64,000 nucleotides of DNA from Bacillota bacterium (GTDB lineage: Bacteria; Bacillota; Clostridia; Oscillospirales; Oscillospiraceae): assembly GCA_023402075.1 (NCBI GenBank), contig JAEXCS010000015.1, forward strand, positions 1 to 64,000, given 5' to 3'. Shown piece after piece: positions 16,947-26,070 of this stretch. The notes below the pieces were generated by a model. The model ran no database searches, was not told the origin of the DNA, and was given only the letters and a program-made list of their open reading frames with translations. Position 1 is the first letter of the stretch. Every line of letters starts with the position of its first letter. The position numbers and the translations under genes are program-made.

Positions 16947-19451
16947 ATGAATAATCAGGTTCTTAGCATCCGGGGAATGACCTGTGCCGCCTGCGCGCAG
17001 AGAATTGAAAAGACAGTCAAAAAGCTGCCGGGGATTGGGCAGGCCAGCGTCAATTTAGCAAGTGAAAAGTTATTTGTAGAATATGACGAAAAGAATCTGC
17101 CCCTATCCACCATCAAAGAGGCAGTTAAAAAAATCGGCTATGAGGTTGTTGAAAAGAGCGCCGACAGCAAGGTGACGATTCCCATCGGCGGAATGAGCTG
17201 CGCAGCCTGCGCACAGAGAGTGGAAAAAGCGGTTGGCAAGCTGGAAGGTGTTGAAAGCGCATCCGTCAATTATGCCACCGAAAAGGCAACCATCACTTAT
17301 AATCCCCATGCGGTGCGGCTCTCCGCAATTAAGGAAGCAATCCAGAAGGCCGGATATCAGGCCCTGGAAGTGAACAGTGCAGACGCGGCAGATGAGGACA
17401 GAGCGCGCAAGCAGAAAGAAATCAAAACGCTTTGGACCAAGTTTACTGTTTCGGCGATCTTCTCCATTCCCTTGCTATATATTGCTATGGCACCCATGAT
17501 TACGGCAATACGTCTGCCGTTCCCAGCCGGGCTTGCGCCGATGAATTTTCCCTTTATTTATGCGTTGGTGGAGCTGCTGCTGGTGATTCCTGTGATTGGT
17601 GTAGGCTATAAATTCTACACGGTGGGCTTCAAAGCCCTGTGGAGCCGAAGCCCCAACATGGATTCCCTGATTGCAATCGGCACGACCGCCGCTGTGCTGT
17701 ACAGCATCTACAATACCTGGCAGATCTGGACGGGACATTTTATGGCGGTGGATGCGCTGTACTATGAATCGGCAGGCGTGATTATTACGCTGATTTTGTT
17801 GGGCAAGTCTCTTGAAGCTGTTTCCAAGGGCCGGACGAGTGAAGCGATTAAGAAGCTGATGGGGCTTGCGCCCAAGACCGCCCTCATTATTGAAAACGGC
17901 GTGGAAAAGGAAATCCCCATTGACGAAGTTGAGATCGGCGACATTATCATCGTCAAGCCGGGTTCGAAAATTCCGGTGGATGGATCGGTGACAGAGGGAC
18001 ATACCTCCATCGACGAGTCTATGCTGACGGGTGAGAGTATGCCCGTGGATAAAAAGGCCGGGGACACGGTATACGCCGCTTCTCTCAACACAACAGGAAC
18101 CATTCAGTTTAAGGCTGAAAAAATCGGAAGCGACACGGCTTTGGCGCAGATTATCAAGCTTGTTGAGGATGCGCAGGGCAGCAAAGCCCCCATTGCGGCA
18201 ATGGCTGATAAGGTTTCCGGCATTTTTGTCCCCATCGTATGCATCATTGCATTATTGGCTGGCGTAGCATGGTATTTCGGAACCGGCGGCGATCTTAAAT
18301 TTGCCCTGACCATCTTCATTTCCGTGTTGGTGATTGCCTGCCCCTGCGCGTTGGGCCTGGCGACCCCCACGGCGATTATGGTTGGCACCGGCAAGGGCGC
18401 GGAAAACGGAATCCTGATTAAAGGCGGTCAGGCGCTTGAAACCGCCCATAAAATCAATACCATTGTGTTTGATAAGACGGGAACGATTACAGAGGGGAAG
18501 CCGACCGTCACCGATGTGCTTACCACCAAGGGTACTGATGCCGATCATCTGCTGCAAATGACCGCTTCCGCGGAAAAGGCCTCAGAGCATCCCTTGGGGC
18601 AGGCGATTGTTGCTGGTGCGCAGGATAAGGGGCTGGAGCTTCTCAAAGTGGAGGATTTCAACTCAATTACCGGACGGGGCATTGAAGCCAAGCTGGGCGG
18701 ACAGAATATTCTGGCGGGAAATCGCAAGCTGATGAACGAGCGTGAAATCTCGCTCGCGGCACTGGAAGTGGACTCCGACCGCTTGGCCAGCGAGGGGAAA
18801 ACCCCCATGTACGTTGCCATTGACGGCAATCTGGCGGGAATCGTGGCTGTGGCCGACGTAGTGAAGCCTTCGAGCAAAGACGCGATTGAAAGCCTGCATA
18901 AAATGGGGATTGAAGTGGCGATGATCACCGGTGACAACCGCAAAACGGCCGATGCCATTGCCAAGCAGGTGGGGATTGACCGTGTGCTGGCCGAGGTGCT
19001 GCCGCAGGACAAATCCAACGAAGTCAAGAAGCTGCAAAGCGAAGGCCGTAAGGTGGCTATGGTCGGCGACGGGATCAACGACGCTCCCGCATTGGCGCAG
19101 GCGGATATCGGAATCGCCATCGGTTCCGGCACAGACGTGGCAATGGAAAGCGCGGACATTGTTCTGATGCGCAGTCAATTGACCGACGTGGCCACTGCAA
19201 TTAACCTGAGCAAGAAAACAATTATCAATATCAAAGAAAACCTGTTTTGGGCATTCGGCTACAACGTGATTGGAATTCCCATTGCGGCGGGTGTACTGCA
19301 CCTGTTCGGCGGGCCGCTGCTGAATCCTATTTTTGCGGCGGCTGCGATGAGCCTCAGCTCCGTGTCGGTTTTGACAAATGCCCTGCGTTTGAAAAGATTC
19401 AAAGCATCCACCCCTGTGCGGGGAAAAAGCCCGGAAAGGAAAGTGGCATAA
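16947..19451 (+). CDS. copA: Copper-exporting P1B-type ATPase
   Basis: Pumps Cu(I) out of the cytoplasm. The 834 residues hold two N-terminal heavy-metal-associated domains with GMTCAAC (Cys13/Cys16) and GMSCAAC (Cys85/Cys88), eight expected transmembrane helices, the copper-selective CPC motif (465-467), the phosphorylation site DKTGT (Asp509) and the hinge GDGINDAPAL (from residue 707). CPC with paired CxxC domains identifies a Cu(I)/Ag(I) pump and not a zinc or cadmium pump. The ribosome site is GAGAGGTG. It leads an operon with a lipoprotein, two HMA chaperones and probably a two-component system. Confidence 0.95.
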   Translation: MNNQVLSIRGMTCAACAQRIEKTVKKLPGIGQASVNLASEKLFVEYDEKNLPLSTIKEAVKKIGYEVVEKSADSKVTIPIGGMSCAACAQRVEKAVGKLEGVESASVNYATEKATITYNPHAVRLSAIKEAIQKAGYQALEVNSADAADEDRARKQKEIKTLWTKFTVSAIFSIPLLYIAMAPMITAIRLPFPAGLAPMNFPFIYALVELLLVIPVIGVGYKFYTVGFKALWSRSPNMDSLIAIGTTAAVLYSIYNTWQIWTGHFMAVDALYYESAGVIITLILLGKSLEAVSKGRTSEAIKKLMGLAPKTALIIENGVEKEIPIDEVEIGDIIIVKPGSKIPVDGSVTEGHTSIDESMLTGESMPVDKKAGDTVYAASLNTTGTIQFKAEKIGSDTALAQIIKLVEDAQGSKAPIAAMADKVSGIFVPIVCIIALLAGVAWYFGTGGDLKFALTIFISVLVIACPCALGLATPTAIMVGTGKGAENGILIKGGQALETAHKINTIVFDKTGTITEGKPTVTDVLTTKGTDADHLLQMTASAEKASEHPLGQAIVAGAQDKGLELLKVEDFNSITGRGIEAKLGGQNILAGNRKLMNEREISLAALEVDSDRLASEGKTPMYVAIDGNLAGIVAVADVVKPSSKDAIESLHKMGIEVAMITGDNRKTADAIAKQVGIDRVLAEVLPQDKSNEVKKLQSEGRKVAMVGDGINDAPALAQADIGIAIGSGTDVAMESADIVLMRSQLTDVATAINLSKKTIINIKENLFWAFGYNVIGIPIAAGVLHLFGGPLLNPIFAAAAMSLSSVSVLTNALRLKRFKASTPVRGKSPERKVA

Positions 19452-19453
19452 TT

Positions 19454-20209
19454 ATGGGAAAGAAGAATTTAATTGTGTCACCCAAGAAATGGTTGACAAT
19501 TGCGGCGGGAGTGACCATCGCAGTGTCTCTCACCGCCTGCTCGGGGGCAAACCCACTGGATGTGGTGGGCAGGCAGTCTGTCACCTCTTTTGGAGAGGTG
19601 ATGGATACCATCCCCGACAGCGTGAAGGCTGATGAAGCGAATGTCGGTTGGGCGCTGACCGCGCCGGACGATTCGGTGCGCTTTATTTGGAGCGAGGACA
19701 CCAGCAAAGCGCCGCAGCACGATGTTATGCTGGAGCTGAGTGCACAGCCTTTCCTGGACGCCGGGCTTGACCCCGAAAAGCTGCCGGATAATTACTCCTT
19801 TTACGAGGGAGACACGCTGAATGGCACAACCGAAAAACTGCTGATGGTCGGTAAGAAGCTGGGCAGCGACAAACCCGCCTATAAGGGAGAGGTAACCTCT
19901 CTGGCGGCGTATGAGCAGATCGTCAATCATTACCGCGATGCGATTAACTACCATGCCTCTCTTGACCACTATGGTGTGATGCTGGGCGACGGCAATATGT
20001 TCGAGTGGGCAAAGGATATGAAAACCAACGGAAATGACAACAGTGTTCAGGATAAGGACATTGTATTCGTACTGAATCCGGAACCGCTGATCGCGGCAGG
20101 CGTTGCCCCGGAAGAGGTTGAAGGCTGGGCGTATGCACAGGTTTCTGTTGAAATGGACGGGAAAATGCAGGAAGTCTGGAAACTTTTGAAACCCTTTGAT
20201 TTAAAGTAA
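19454..20209 (+). CDS. Lipoprotein of unknown function in the copper operon
   Basis: Begins 2 nt after copA, so translation is coupled. The 251-residue precursor has a signal with a hydrophobic core and lipobox LTAC (WLTIAAGVTIAVSLTACSG). The mature part is acidic and contains no CxxC or Met-rich copper motif; Asp, His and Tyr are frequent around NYHASLDHYGVML. I do not recognise the family. The position suggests a cell-surface partner in copper export or sensing. Confidence 0.75.
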   Translation: MGKKNLIVSPKKWLTIAAGVTIAVSLTACSGANPLDVVGRQSVTSFGEVMDTIPDSVKADEANVGWALTAPDDSVRFIWSEDTSKAPQHDVMLELSAQPFLDAGLDPEKLPDNYSFYEGDTLNGTTEKLLMVGKKLGSDKPAYKGEVTSLAAYEQIVNHYRDAINYHASLDHYGVMLGDGNMFEWAKDMKTNGNDNSVQDKDIVFVLNPEPLIAAGVAPEEVEGWAYAQVSVEMDGKMQEVWKLLKPFDLK

Positions 20210-20238
20210 TCTGATTGATAAAATGGAGGTATTTAAAA

Positions 20239-20445
20239 ATGGAAAAGTCAATTATTAATGTGGACGGAATGTCCTGCGAGCATTGCGTGAAAGCAATTAC
20301 AAATGCGGTGGGCGCGCTTCCGGGCGTATCGGATGTAGCGGTTGACCTGAAAGCAAAAACCGTGACCGTAGAGCATGCCCCGGAGCTTTCTCTTGAAAAG
20401 ATCAAAAATGAAATCGAGGAACAGGGCTACGATATTCTATCGTGA
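20239..20445 (+). CDS. copZ: Copper chaperone CopZ-like HMA protein
   Basis: A 68-residue single HMA domain with the metal site GMSCEHC near residue 12 and the ending DILS. CopZ proteins carry Cu(I) to CopA and to regulators. The start at 20239 is preferred because TGGAGG lies 9 nt upstream. It is 29 nt after the lipoprotein gene in the copA operon. Confidence 0.9.
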   Translation: MEKSIINVDGMSCEHCVKAITNAVGALPGVSDVAVDLKAKTVTVEHAPELSLEKIKNEIEEQGYDILS

Positions 20446-20451
20446 CGCTCA

Positions 20452-20492
20452 CGAAGGGGGAAATCGCAGTGTGCGGTTTCCCCCTTTACTGC
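20452..20492 (+). terminator. Hairpin between the two HMA genes
   Basis: AAGGGGGAAA (20454-20463) pairs with TTTCCCCCTT (about 20477-20486), followed by a short TTTACTG. The U tract is weak, so partial termination or 3'-end protection of the copA-copZ transcript is more likely than a full stop. Confidence 0.6.
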
Positions 20493-20521
20493 AGGTGGAA
20501 CAACTGAATGGAGGATAAATG

Positions 20522-20731
20522 ATGGAAAAAATTGTTTTGCATGTTGAAGGAATGGTTTGCGGCCATTGTGAAATTGCGGTTAAAGATGCAGTACGCAAGC
20601 TGCCGGGTATTAAAAAGGTAAACGCCAGTAAGCGGAAAAAAGAGGTAATTGCAGAATATGATGCTGCACTTACCACATCCGAGGCAATTATCAGTGCGAT
20701 TGGCGGCACGGGCTATAGAGTGATTTTATAA
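20522..20731 (+). CDS. Second small HMA-domain protein
   Basis: A 69-residue heavy-metal-associated domain (an ATG at 20519 is also possible; GGAGG lies upstream). The metal site is GMVCGHC, followed by EIAVKDAVRKLPGIKKVN. It differs from CopZ in being much more basic (KRKKEVIAEYD), which suggests a different partner. It lies past the hairpin and 22 nt ahead of the response regulator, so it may be expressed with the two-component system as well as with copA. Confidence 0.85.
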   Translation: MEKIVLHVEGMVCGHCEIAVKDAVRKLPGIKKVNASKRKKEVIAEYDAALTTSEAIISAIGGTGYRVIL

Positions 20732-20753
20732 AGCCAGAGAAGGGGGAGCAACG

Positions 20754-21455
20754 ATGTCTCAGGAAATAAAAAATATATTAGTAGTAGATGATGAACCTAA
20801 AATTCTTGAGGTTGTTGTCTCTCTGATGGAAAGCAAAGGTTACAGGGTTTTTATTGCCGAAAACGGCAAGCAGGCGCTTGCAGTGTTTGATAAAAACAAT
20901 ATTTCGCTGGTGCTTCTGGACCTGATGCTTCCCGATATGTCCGGCGAGGAGGTTTGCACCGTTATCCGCAAAAAATCACGGGTTCCCATACTGATGCTGA
21001 CGGCAAAGTCCGCGGAAGCCAGTCATTTGAACGGACTTGCCCTCGGTGCCGACGATTACCTTGTAAAACCATTCAGCTTAAAGGTGCTGGCCGCTCATGT
21101 GGAAGCTATCTTGCGCCGCGCATCGGGTGATTTAATTCCCTTGACCATCAAAAACGCTTGGCGGGATGGAGATTTAGTAATAGACTTTGAAAAAAACACG
21201 GTGTTGAAAAATGGATTGGAGATCAGTCTAACACCCAGCGAACACAAAATTCTTTCAGCGCTTATAAAATATCCGGGCAAGGTTTTCAGCCGGGATGAGC
21301 TGCTTTCCTTTGTTTTTGACGATCACTTCGACAGCTTTGACCGTGTCATTGATAATCACATCAAGAATCTGCGGCAAAAAATTGAAGATGATACAAAAAA
21401 TCCAGTCTACGTGCTAACCATACGCGGGTTGGGATATAAATTCGGAGGGGAATGA
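20754..21455 (+). CDS. OmpR/PhoB-family response regulator
   Basis: A 233-residue two-domain regulator: receiver domain with acidic pocket VVDDEP, phospho-acceptor Asp56 in LLDLMLPD and the conserved YLVKPF lysine; then a C-terminal winged helix with LTPSEHKILSAL and the ending LTIRGLGYKFGG. It is 1 nt from the sensor kinase gene. The position at the end of the copper cassette suggests control of copper or envelope-stress genes, but no binding site could be assigned. Confidence 0.93.
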   Translation: MSQEIKNILVVDDEPKILEVVVSLMESKGYRVFIAENGKQALAVFDKNNISLVLLDLMLPDMSGEEVCTVIRKKSRVPILMLTAKSAEASHLNGLALGADDYLVKPFSLKVLAAHVEAILRRASGDLIPLTIKNAWRDGDLVIDFEKNTVLKNGLEISLTPSEHKILSALIKYPGKVFSRDELLSFVFDDHFDSFDRVIDNHIKNLRQKIEDDTKNPVYVLTIRGLGYKFGGE

Positions 21456-21456
21456 T

Positions 21457-22863
21457 ATGCATTTCAAAAAACCTGAAATGCGTTCATTCCGGGCGCAGCT
21501 TACGCTGACAATCGCTTTGATACTATTTCTTACAATTATGGTGATCAGCATATTGGCCAACGCCTTTATTAATAAAGAATTTGAACGTTACGCAAAGGCG
21601 CAGCAGGAGATTGCCGTAAACGATATTGTCGAAAATTTAAGTGCGCACAATAACGGATTCCTGGAAAAATGGAACGTTGAATATGTTCACGGGGTGGGTA
21701 TGTTCGCACTGTATAACGGATATATGATCCGGCTTATGGATTTGCGCGGCAACGTGGTGTGGGATGCAGAAACCTTCGATATGGAGGCCTGTAACCGGAT
21801 TATGATGGAGATCATCGTCCGCATGGAGGAGAAACGGCCCGGCCTTTCCGGCAGCTTTGCAACCCGTGATTACGACCTTCTTCAGGACGGGCGGAAAATA
21901 GGTTCTGTTGCGATACGATCTTATGGACCTTATTTCTTAAGTGAAAGCGATTTTCACTTTCTGGATTCCCTGAACCTTGTGCTGGCGATAATCGGCACAC
22001 TCAGCATGCTTTGCTCTGTGGGCACGGGAAGCCTTTTGGCAAAGCGTATTTCCCGCCCGATTATTAAAACGTCGCAGATTGCCGCGCAGATTTCCCATGG
22101 AAATTATAAAATCAGATTTGACGGACAAAGCAAAATCCGTGAACTGGATGAGATGGTGGCGGCGGTCAATAACATGGCGATTTCTCTGGATGATCAGGAG
22201 AGCTTACGCAGAAGGATGGCGAGCGATGTTGCCCATGAGCTGCGCACCCCGCTTATGTCGGTGGCTTCTCATCTGGAGGCGATGATCGAAGGCTTGTGGG
22301 AAACCACACCGCAGCGGCTGCAAAGCTGCTATGAAGAAATTGGACGGCTGTCCGGACTTGTGGCAGATTTGGAGCAGCTTTCAAAGGTGGAAAATGAGAA
22401 TTTGCAGCTTACAAAAACGGATGTGAATTTATTGGAGCTTGCAAATACAGTCGTTGGTAATTTTGAAATCCAAAGTATGAATAAACGCCTTTCTGTATTT
22501 GTTGGGGGAGAACAAGCCCATGTAAGCGCCGATAAAGACCGCCTGAATCAGGTGCTTGTTAATTTGCTTTCCAACGCGATGAAGCATACGCCTGTTGGCG
22601 GCAAGATTCATGTTACGGTGAAAGACACGGATAAGAGTGGCGTTTTAATCGTTGAGGACAACGGAATTGGGATACCCGAAAAAGATCTGCCCTTTATTTT
22701 TGAGCGGTTTTACAGAGCTGATGAATCCCGCAGCCGCTCGACGGGCGGATCGGGGATTGGCCTGACGATTACAAAAGCGCTTGTAACCGCACATGGCGGA
22801 ACAATCATTGCTAAATCAAGCGACGGGCAAGGTACTCGCTTCACGGTAACATTGCCGAAATAA
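21457..22863 (+). CDS. Membrane sensor histidine kinase
   Basis: A 468-residue kinase: first membrane helix near residues 13-32, an extracytoplasmic sensor region of about 130 residues, second helix near 170-190, HAMP linker (AKRISRPIIK), dimerisation domain with phospho-acceptor His260 in DVAHELRTPL, then the ATPase with NLLSNAMKHT, ILIVEDNGIGIPE-like N and G1 boxes and GGSGIGLTI. The sensor region has no evident Met/His copper motif, so the signal is unknown. It is partner to the adjacent response regulator and the last intact gene of the cassette. Confidence 0.93.
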   Translation: MHFKKPEMRSFRAQLTLTIALILFLTIMVISILANAFINKEFERYAKAQQEIAVNDIVENLSAHNNGFLEKWNVEYVHGVGMFALYNGYMIRLMDLRGNVVWDAETFDMEACNRIMMEIIVRMEEKRPGLSGSFATRDYDLLQDGRKIGSVAIRSYGPYFLSESDFHFLDSLNLVLAIIGTLSMLCSVGTGSLLAKRISRPIIKTSQIAAQISHGNYKIRFDGQSKIRELDEMVAAVNNMAISLDDQESLRRRMASDVAHELRTPLMSVASHLEAMIEGLWETTPQRLQSCYEEIGRLSGLVADLEQLSKVENENLQLTKTDVNLLELANTVVGNFEIQSMNKRLSVFVGGEQAHVSADKDRLNQVLVNLLSNAMKHTPVGGKIHVTVKDTDKSGVLIVEDNGIGIPEKDLPFIFERFYRADESRSRSTGGSGIGLTITKALVTAHGGTIIAKSSDGQGTRFTVTLPK

Positions 22864-22934
22864 CAATCAAGCGCAGAGTAGCCAGCGCTACCACGCACAT
22901 GACGTAAGCGGTTTCCTGCTGTCGGCCCTGTCTC

Positions 22935-23531
22935 GAAATCTATCGAAACTGCGGCAAGCTATTGGTGCGGGGGGCTGTAAACTCTGTGGGAATTGATACG
23001 ATATCCGCATATACGGCGTCCGCAAGAATAGAAGGGTTTGCAAACTCCTTCGGCGACAGCGGGGGAGCCGCAACCTCTATTTTCATTGCACAGAACGAGG
23101 GTGCGGATCATAAAGAACGGGTCAGAGAAGGAATGCGGACATCTATGAGTATGATGGTTCTGCTTGGGGCCGAGTTATCCGGAATCATGGTGATCACTGC
23201 CGGCGGCGCGATGGGGCTGATGCTGGGGAATAACACACAGACGGCGCTGCATCTTGGAATTCAGTATATCGCTGGAATATCGGTGTTTTATGCGCTTTGC
23301 CACATTGGAAATGCATTTGTCGGGTATTACCGCGGAGTTGGTATGGTGAACGTTCCTGTAATCGGAACGGTTTTGCATATTTCCATTTGCGTTATTCTCT
23401 CATATCTCCTTGTGCCCCACATGGGGTTGCTTGCAGTTGCGGTGGCAACCGGAATCGGCTGGATTGCCGTGGTCTTGTTTCAAAGCGTCCTGTATTTCAG
23501 GAAAAACCCATGGACTAAAGCAGAAAAATAG
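22935..23531 (+). pseudogene. MATE-family efflux transporter, 5'-truncated remnant
   Basis: Only the C-terminal portion, about 195 residues of the roughly 450 expected, is present. It begins in frame around IYRNCGKLLVRGAVNS, continues IDTISAYTASARIEGFANS, and carries several membrane helices to a normal end (FRKNPWTKAEK). The upstream kinase ends 70 nt earlier, leaving no room for the missing half, and a TTG at 22962 is the only weak start. It is best read as a gene cut by the event that placed the copper cassette here. Confidence 0.75.
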
Positions 23532-23587
23532 CGTAAATTACTGGGAGGACATATCCGACCGGATCGGAACGCAGGAGGAGGTTGTTT

Positions 23588-24199
23588 GTGGAAAAGTTGG
23601 ACAGGGCATTTTACAGCCGGGATTCGATTTCTGTTGCAAAGGCACTTTTGGGCAAAGTGCTTGTCCGGGAAACCGGAGGGGAGAGAATTGCGGTGCGGAT
23701 TGTGGAGACGGAAGCCTATATGGGAGTCACGGACAGGGCTGCCCACTCTTACGGCGGCAGAAGGACGCCCCGCGTGGAGGTTATGTACGGGGCGGCGGGC
23801 GTTGCTTATGTTTTTATGATTTACGGAATGCACTGCTGCTTCAACGTGGTGACGGCCGGAAAAGAAATTCCTCAGGCGGTTTTGGTCCGCGCGGCGGAGC
23901 CGCTGGAGGGATTGGAGCAAATGGCGCTGGCACGGTTTGGAAAATTGTATGACGCGCTGACAAAAAGCCAACGCCTAGGCCTGACGAACGGGCCGGGAAA
24001 GCTGTGCCGCGCACTGGGATTGGACAGGCAGTTTAACGGAGCCGACCTGTGCGGCGATACCTTATATATAGAGGAAGGGCGGCAAACAAAACCTTCTGTG
24101 GTGACGACAAAGCGGGTGGGTGTGGACTATGCCGGAGAGGCGAAGGACTATCCGTGGAGATTTTATAGTAAGGATAGCGAATACGTGTCGGTCAAATGA
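23588..24199 (+). CDS. mpg: 3-methyladenine DNA glycosylase (AAG/Mpg family)
   Basis: Base-excision repair enzyme that removes alkylated and deaminated purines. It is 203 residues with the family core VETEAYMG, RAAHSYGGR, VMYGAAGVAYVFMIYGMH and NVVTAG; the catalytic Glu is in VETEAY. The GTG start at 23588 is chosen because AGGAGG sits 7 nt upstream; a TTG at 23582 would be too close. It begins 56 nt after the MATE remnant and is probably an original chromosomal gene on the right side of the junction. Confidence 0.9.
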   Translation: MEKLDRAFYSRDSISVAKALLGKVLVRETGGERIAVRIVETEAYMGVTDRAAHSYGGRRTPRVEVMYGAAGVAYVFMIYGMHCCFNVVTAGKEIPQAVLVRAAEPLEGLEQMALARFGKLYDALTKSQRLGLTNGPGKLCRALGLDRQFNGADLCGDTLYIEEGRQTKPSVVTTKRVGVDYAGEAKDYPWRFYSKDSEYVSVK

Positions 24200-24287
24200 G
24201 GAAGGGTGCGGTAAAATTCCGGCTCTGCCGGGGAGTTTTTATCTTTCGGGGGACTGGCCGCGTCTTGCATATGAGAGGAGCATGAAA

Positions 24288-24986
24288 ATGGAACATGAGA
24301 TATACAGGCTGACCGTCACCATGGCGTTTCAGGGAACGGAAGAAACGGTATATCCTACGGTACTGCGGGATGGACGGGACGCTGTTCTTGTGGACTGCGG
24401 ATGGATTGGCGCGCTGCCGATTGTGGAGCGGGAATTGGAGAAAATCGGGTTGGCGGAGCAAGACTTGACGGGGCTTGTCCTGACGCATCACGACCATGAC
24501 CATATGGGCGCCGCCGCTGCGCTGCGGCGGGCAAATCCCAATATAAGGATTTATGCGTCTCCTGCTGAGGAGCCGTTTATCTCTGGGCGGGAAAAGTCGC
24601 TGCGGCTTCGTCAGGCGGAGGAGATGCAGGAAACGCTGCCGCCGGAGATGCGGGAATTCGGACGGGCCTTTTGCGAATTGCTGCGCCGGGTGGAGCCGGT
24701 GAAGATAGATGGGCTTTTGTTGGACGGGGAGCGGCCGGACTGGTGCGGCGGCTGTCGTGTCATTGCCACCCCGGGCCACACACCGGGGCATATTTCGTTG
24801 CTTTTGGAAGACGAGTCCATAGTAATTACCGGGGACGCGATGGCGCTGGAAAACGGCTTGCCTGTAATAGCAAACCCTCAATTTGCGCTGGACAGGGAAG
24901 CGGCGGAGGCATCGCTTGCAAAGCTGTTGGAGCTGAAGGCGGGGGCTTATTACTGCTATCACGGCGGAGTGTATTTTCAAAATTAA
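24288..24986 (+). CDS. Metallo-beta-lactamase-fold hydrolase
   Basis: A 232-residue single-domain protein with the dinuclear zinc motif LTHHDHDHMGA near residue 65, TPGHTPGHISL near residue 160 and GDAMALENG after it, ending CYHGG. The set of ligands is complete, so it should be an active hydrolase. The group is large (glyoxalase II, lactonases, phosphodiesterases) and the substrate cannot be told. The ATG at 24288 is preferred for spacing from AGAGGAG. Confidence 0.85.
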   Translation: MEHEIYRLTVTMAFQGTEETVYPTVLRDGRDAVLVDCGWIGALPIVERELEKIGLAEQDLTGLVLTHHDHDHMGAAAALRRANPNIRIYASPAEEPFISGREKSLRLRQAEEMQETLPPEMREFGRAFCELLRRVEPVKIDGLLLDGERPDWCGGCRVIATPGHTPGHISLLLEDESIVITGDAMALENGLPVIANPQFALDREAAEASLAKLLELKAGAYYCYHGGVYFQN

Positions 24987-25037
24987 GGCCTGCTTCGCGT
25001 CGGTCCCGTAATTACTTTCTATAAGAAAATAAGAACG

Positions 25038-25103
25038 AGCGCCGCATAGCGGCGCTCTCAGGCTGCAGACAAAGTCCCGGGCTACTGTCCGGGATTTTCT
25101 TTT
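25038..25103. repeat. Hairpin repeat, left copy
   Basis: Two stems: GAGCGCCG/CGGCGCTC (25038-25056) and TCCCGG/CCGGGA followed by TTTTCTTTT (about 25075-25100). The stretch from CTCTCAGGCTG through AGACAAAGTCCCGGGCTAC is nearly identical to 26073-26102. It may serve as the terminator of the upstream hydrolase gene. From here to the lipoprotein at 25340 no gene is seen. Confidence 0.65.
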
Positions 25104-25339
25104 GAAAAGTGTCTAAAGGTTCAGTGTCATTGCCAAAGGCTATGGCATGAGGTTGGGGTTCTTCAATCGGCGTTTGCATGGGCTGGGCATTCAGTGCAAG
25201 CTGGGCAGCATCTGGCTTTTGTATCCATCTCATGCCGGGAAGGGCTATATCTGCCATGCAATGGTAAAAAACATTTGACAATTGGTATAGCTGCGGATTA
25301 AATTTAGATAGACATTTATATCCTGCATTAGGAGAGCAA

Positions 25340-26005
25340 ATGAGAGGAAAGATGAGAGTGAAAATGAGAGGAAAAGTATTAATATTTCCGATAGTGTCGA
25401 TTCTATCTGCCTGTTTAATTGGATGCAGTAGTGATGTATCTGCATTAAGAAATCAAGGTGATGGGACTGCTAGTAATATTGTTGAAAAGCAGGATAGTGC
25501 TCAAAATGAAGCTGATGAAGTAAAAGAAGACGATCATATTGATGAAACAAATTTAACTGAACCATTTGTAGGCAGGATGGCCTTGGATAGTGTAACTGAG
25601 AAATTTTTCTATGGAACTTGGACGGTTGAAAAGCTTTTGGGATTTGCCAATTCATATAATGATGCCTCTGAATATCCAACGGGGCAAAAAATCATTGATG
25701 ATGAGATTGTAATTAATGAAGACTCATTTTCATCAAAAGGCCTGAAAAATTACAGCGATTATCAGTATGAACTTGAAAATCCACTCTATGAAATTACTAT
25801 AATATGCTATAACAAAGACGATTTTTATAGAAATTTTAAAATGGATCTGCCCGATATAAATATGAATGATGAAATAAAAGCAATACAAGTATCTGACGCT
25901 TCAACAGGATTCGGCATACCTGTAGGTTTTTTAGTTGTTAACAATGATCGTCTTATTTTGACATTAGAGGCAACTTGCTTTGAACTAAAAAGAGTCACCG
26001 ACTAA
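25340..26005 (+). CDS. Low-GC hypothetical lipoprotein
   Basis: A 221-residue precursor with a basic start (MRGKMRVKMRGK), a hydrophobic stretch and lipobox LIGC at about residue 29, then an acidic linker and a domain with FYGTWTVEKLLGFANSY and a C-terminal VVNNDRLILTLEATCFEL. The GTW opening resembles lipocalin-like or DUF-type secreted domains, but I cannot name a family. Its codon use is strongly AT-rich compared with neighbours, and it lies between two copies of a hairpin repeat, which together suggest transfer. Confidence 0.65.
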   Translation: MRGKMRVKMRGKVLIFPIVSILSACLIGCSSDVSALRNQGDGTASNIVEKQDSAQNEADEVKEDDHIDETNLTEPFVGRMALDSVTEKFFYGTWTVEKLLGFANSYNDASEYPTGQKIIDDEIVINEDSFSSKGLKNYSDYQYELENPLYEITIICYNKDDFYRNFKMDLPDINMNDEIKAIQVSDASTGFGIPVGFLVVNNDRLILTLEATCFELKRVTD

Positions 26006-26070
26006 ATGAACTGAGGGTTTATAATCAATATTGTGCTGATCTTAAAAAAGAGGCCATTCTTTTAAGACGA

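Noticed and set aside
15080..23000. Copper cassette as an integrative element or transposon
   Set aside because: No integrase, transposase, tRNA target or flanking repeats were found; base composition and the cut MATE gene suggest transfer but not the mechanism.
22962..23531. Functional 189-residue MATE-like transporter
   Set aside because: MATE carriers need two six-helix halves; this covers less than half, starts at an unsupported TTG and reads as MATE protein upstream of that codon too.
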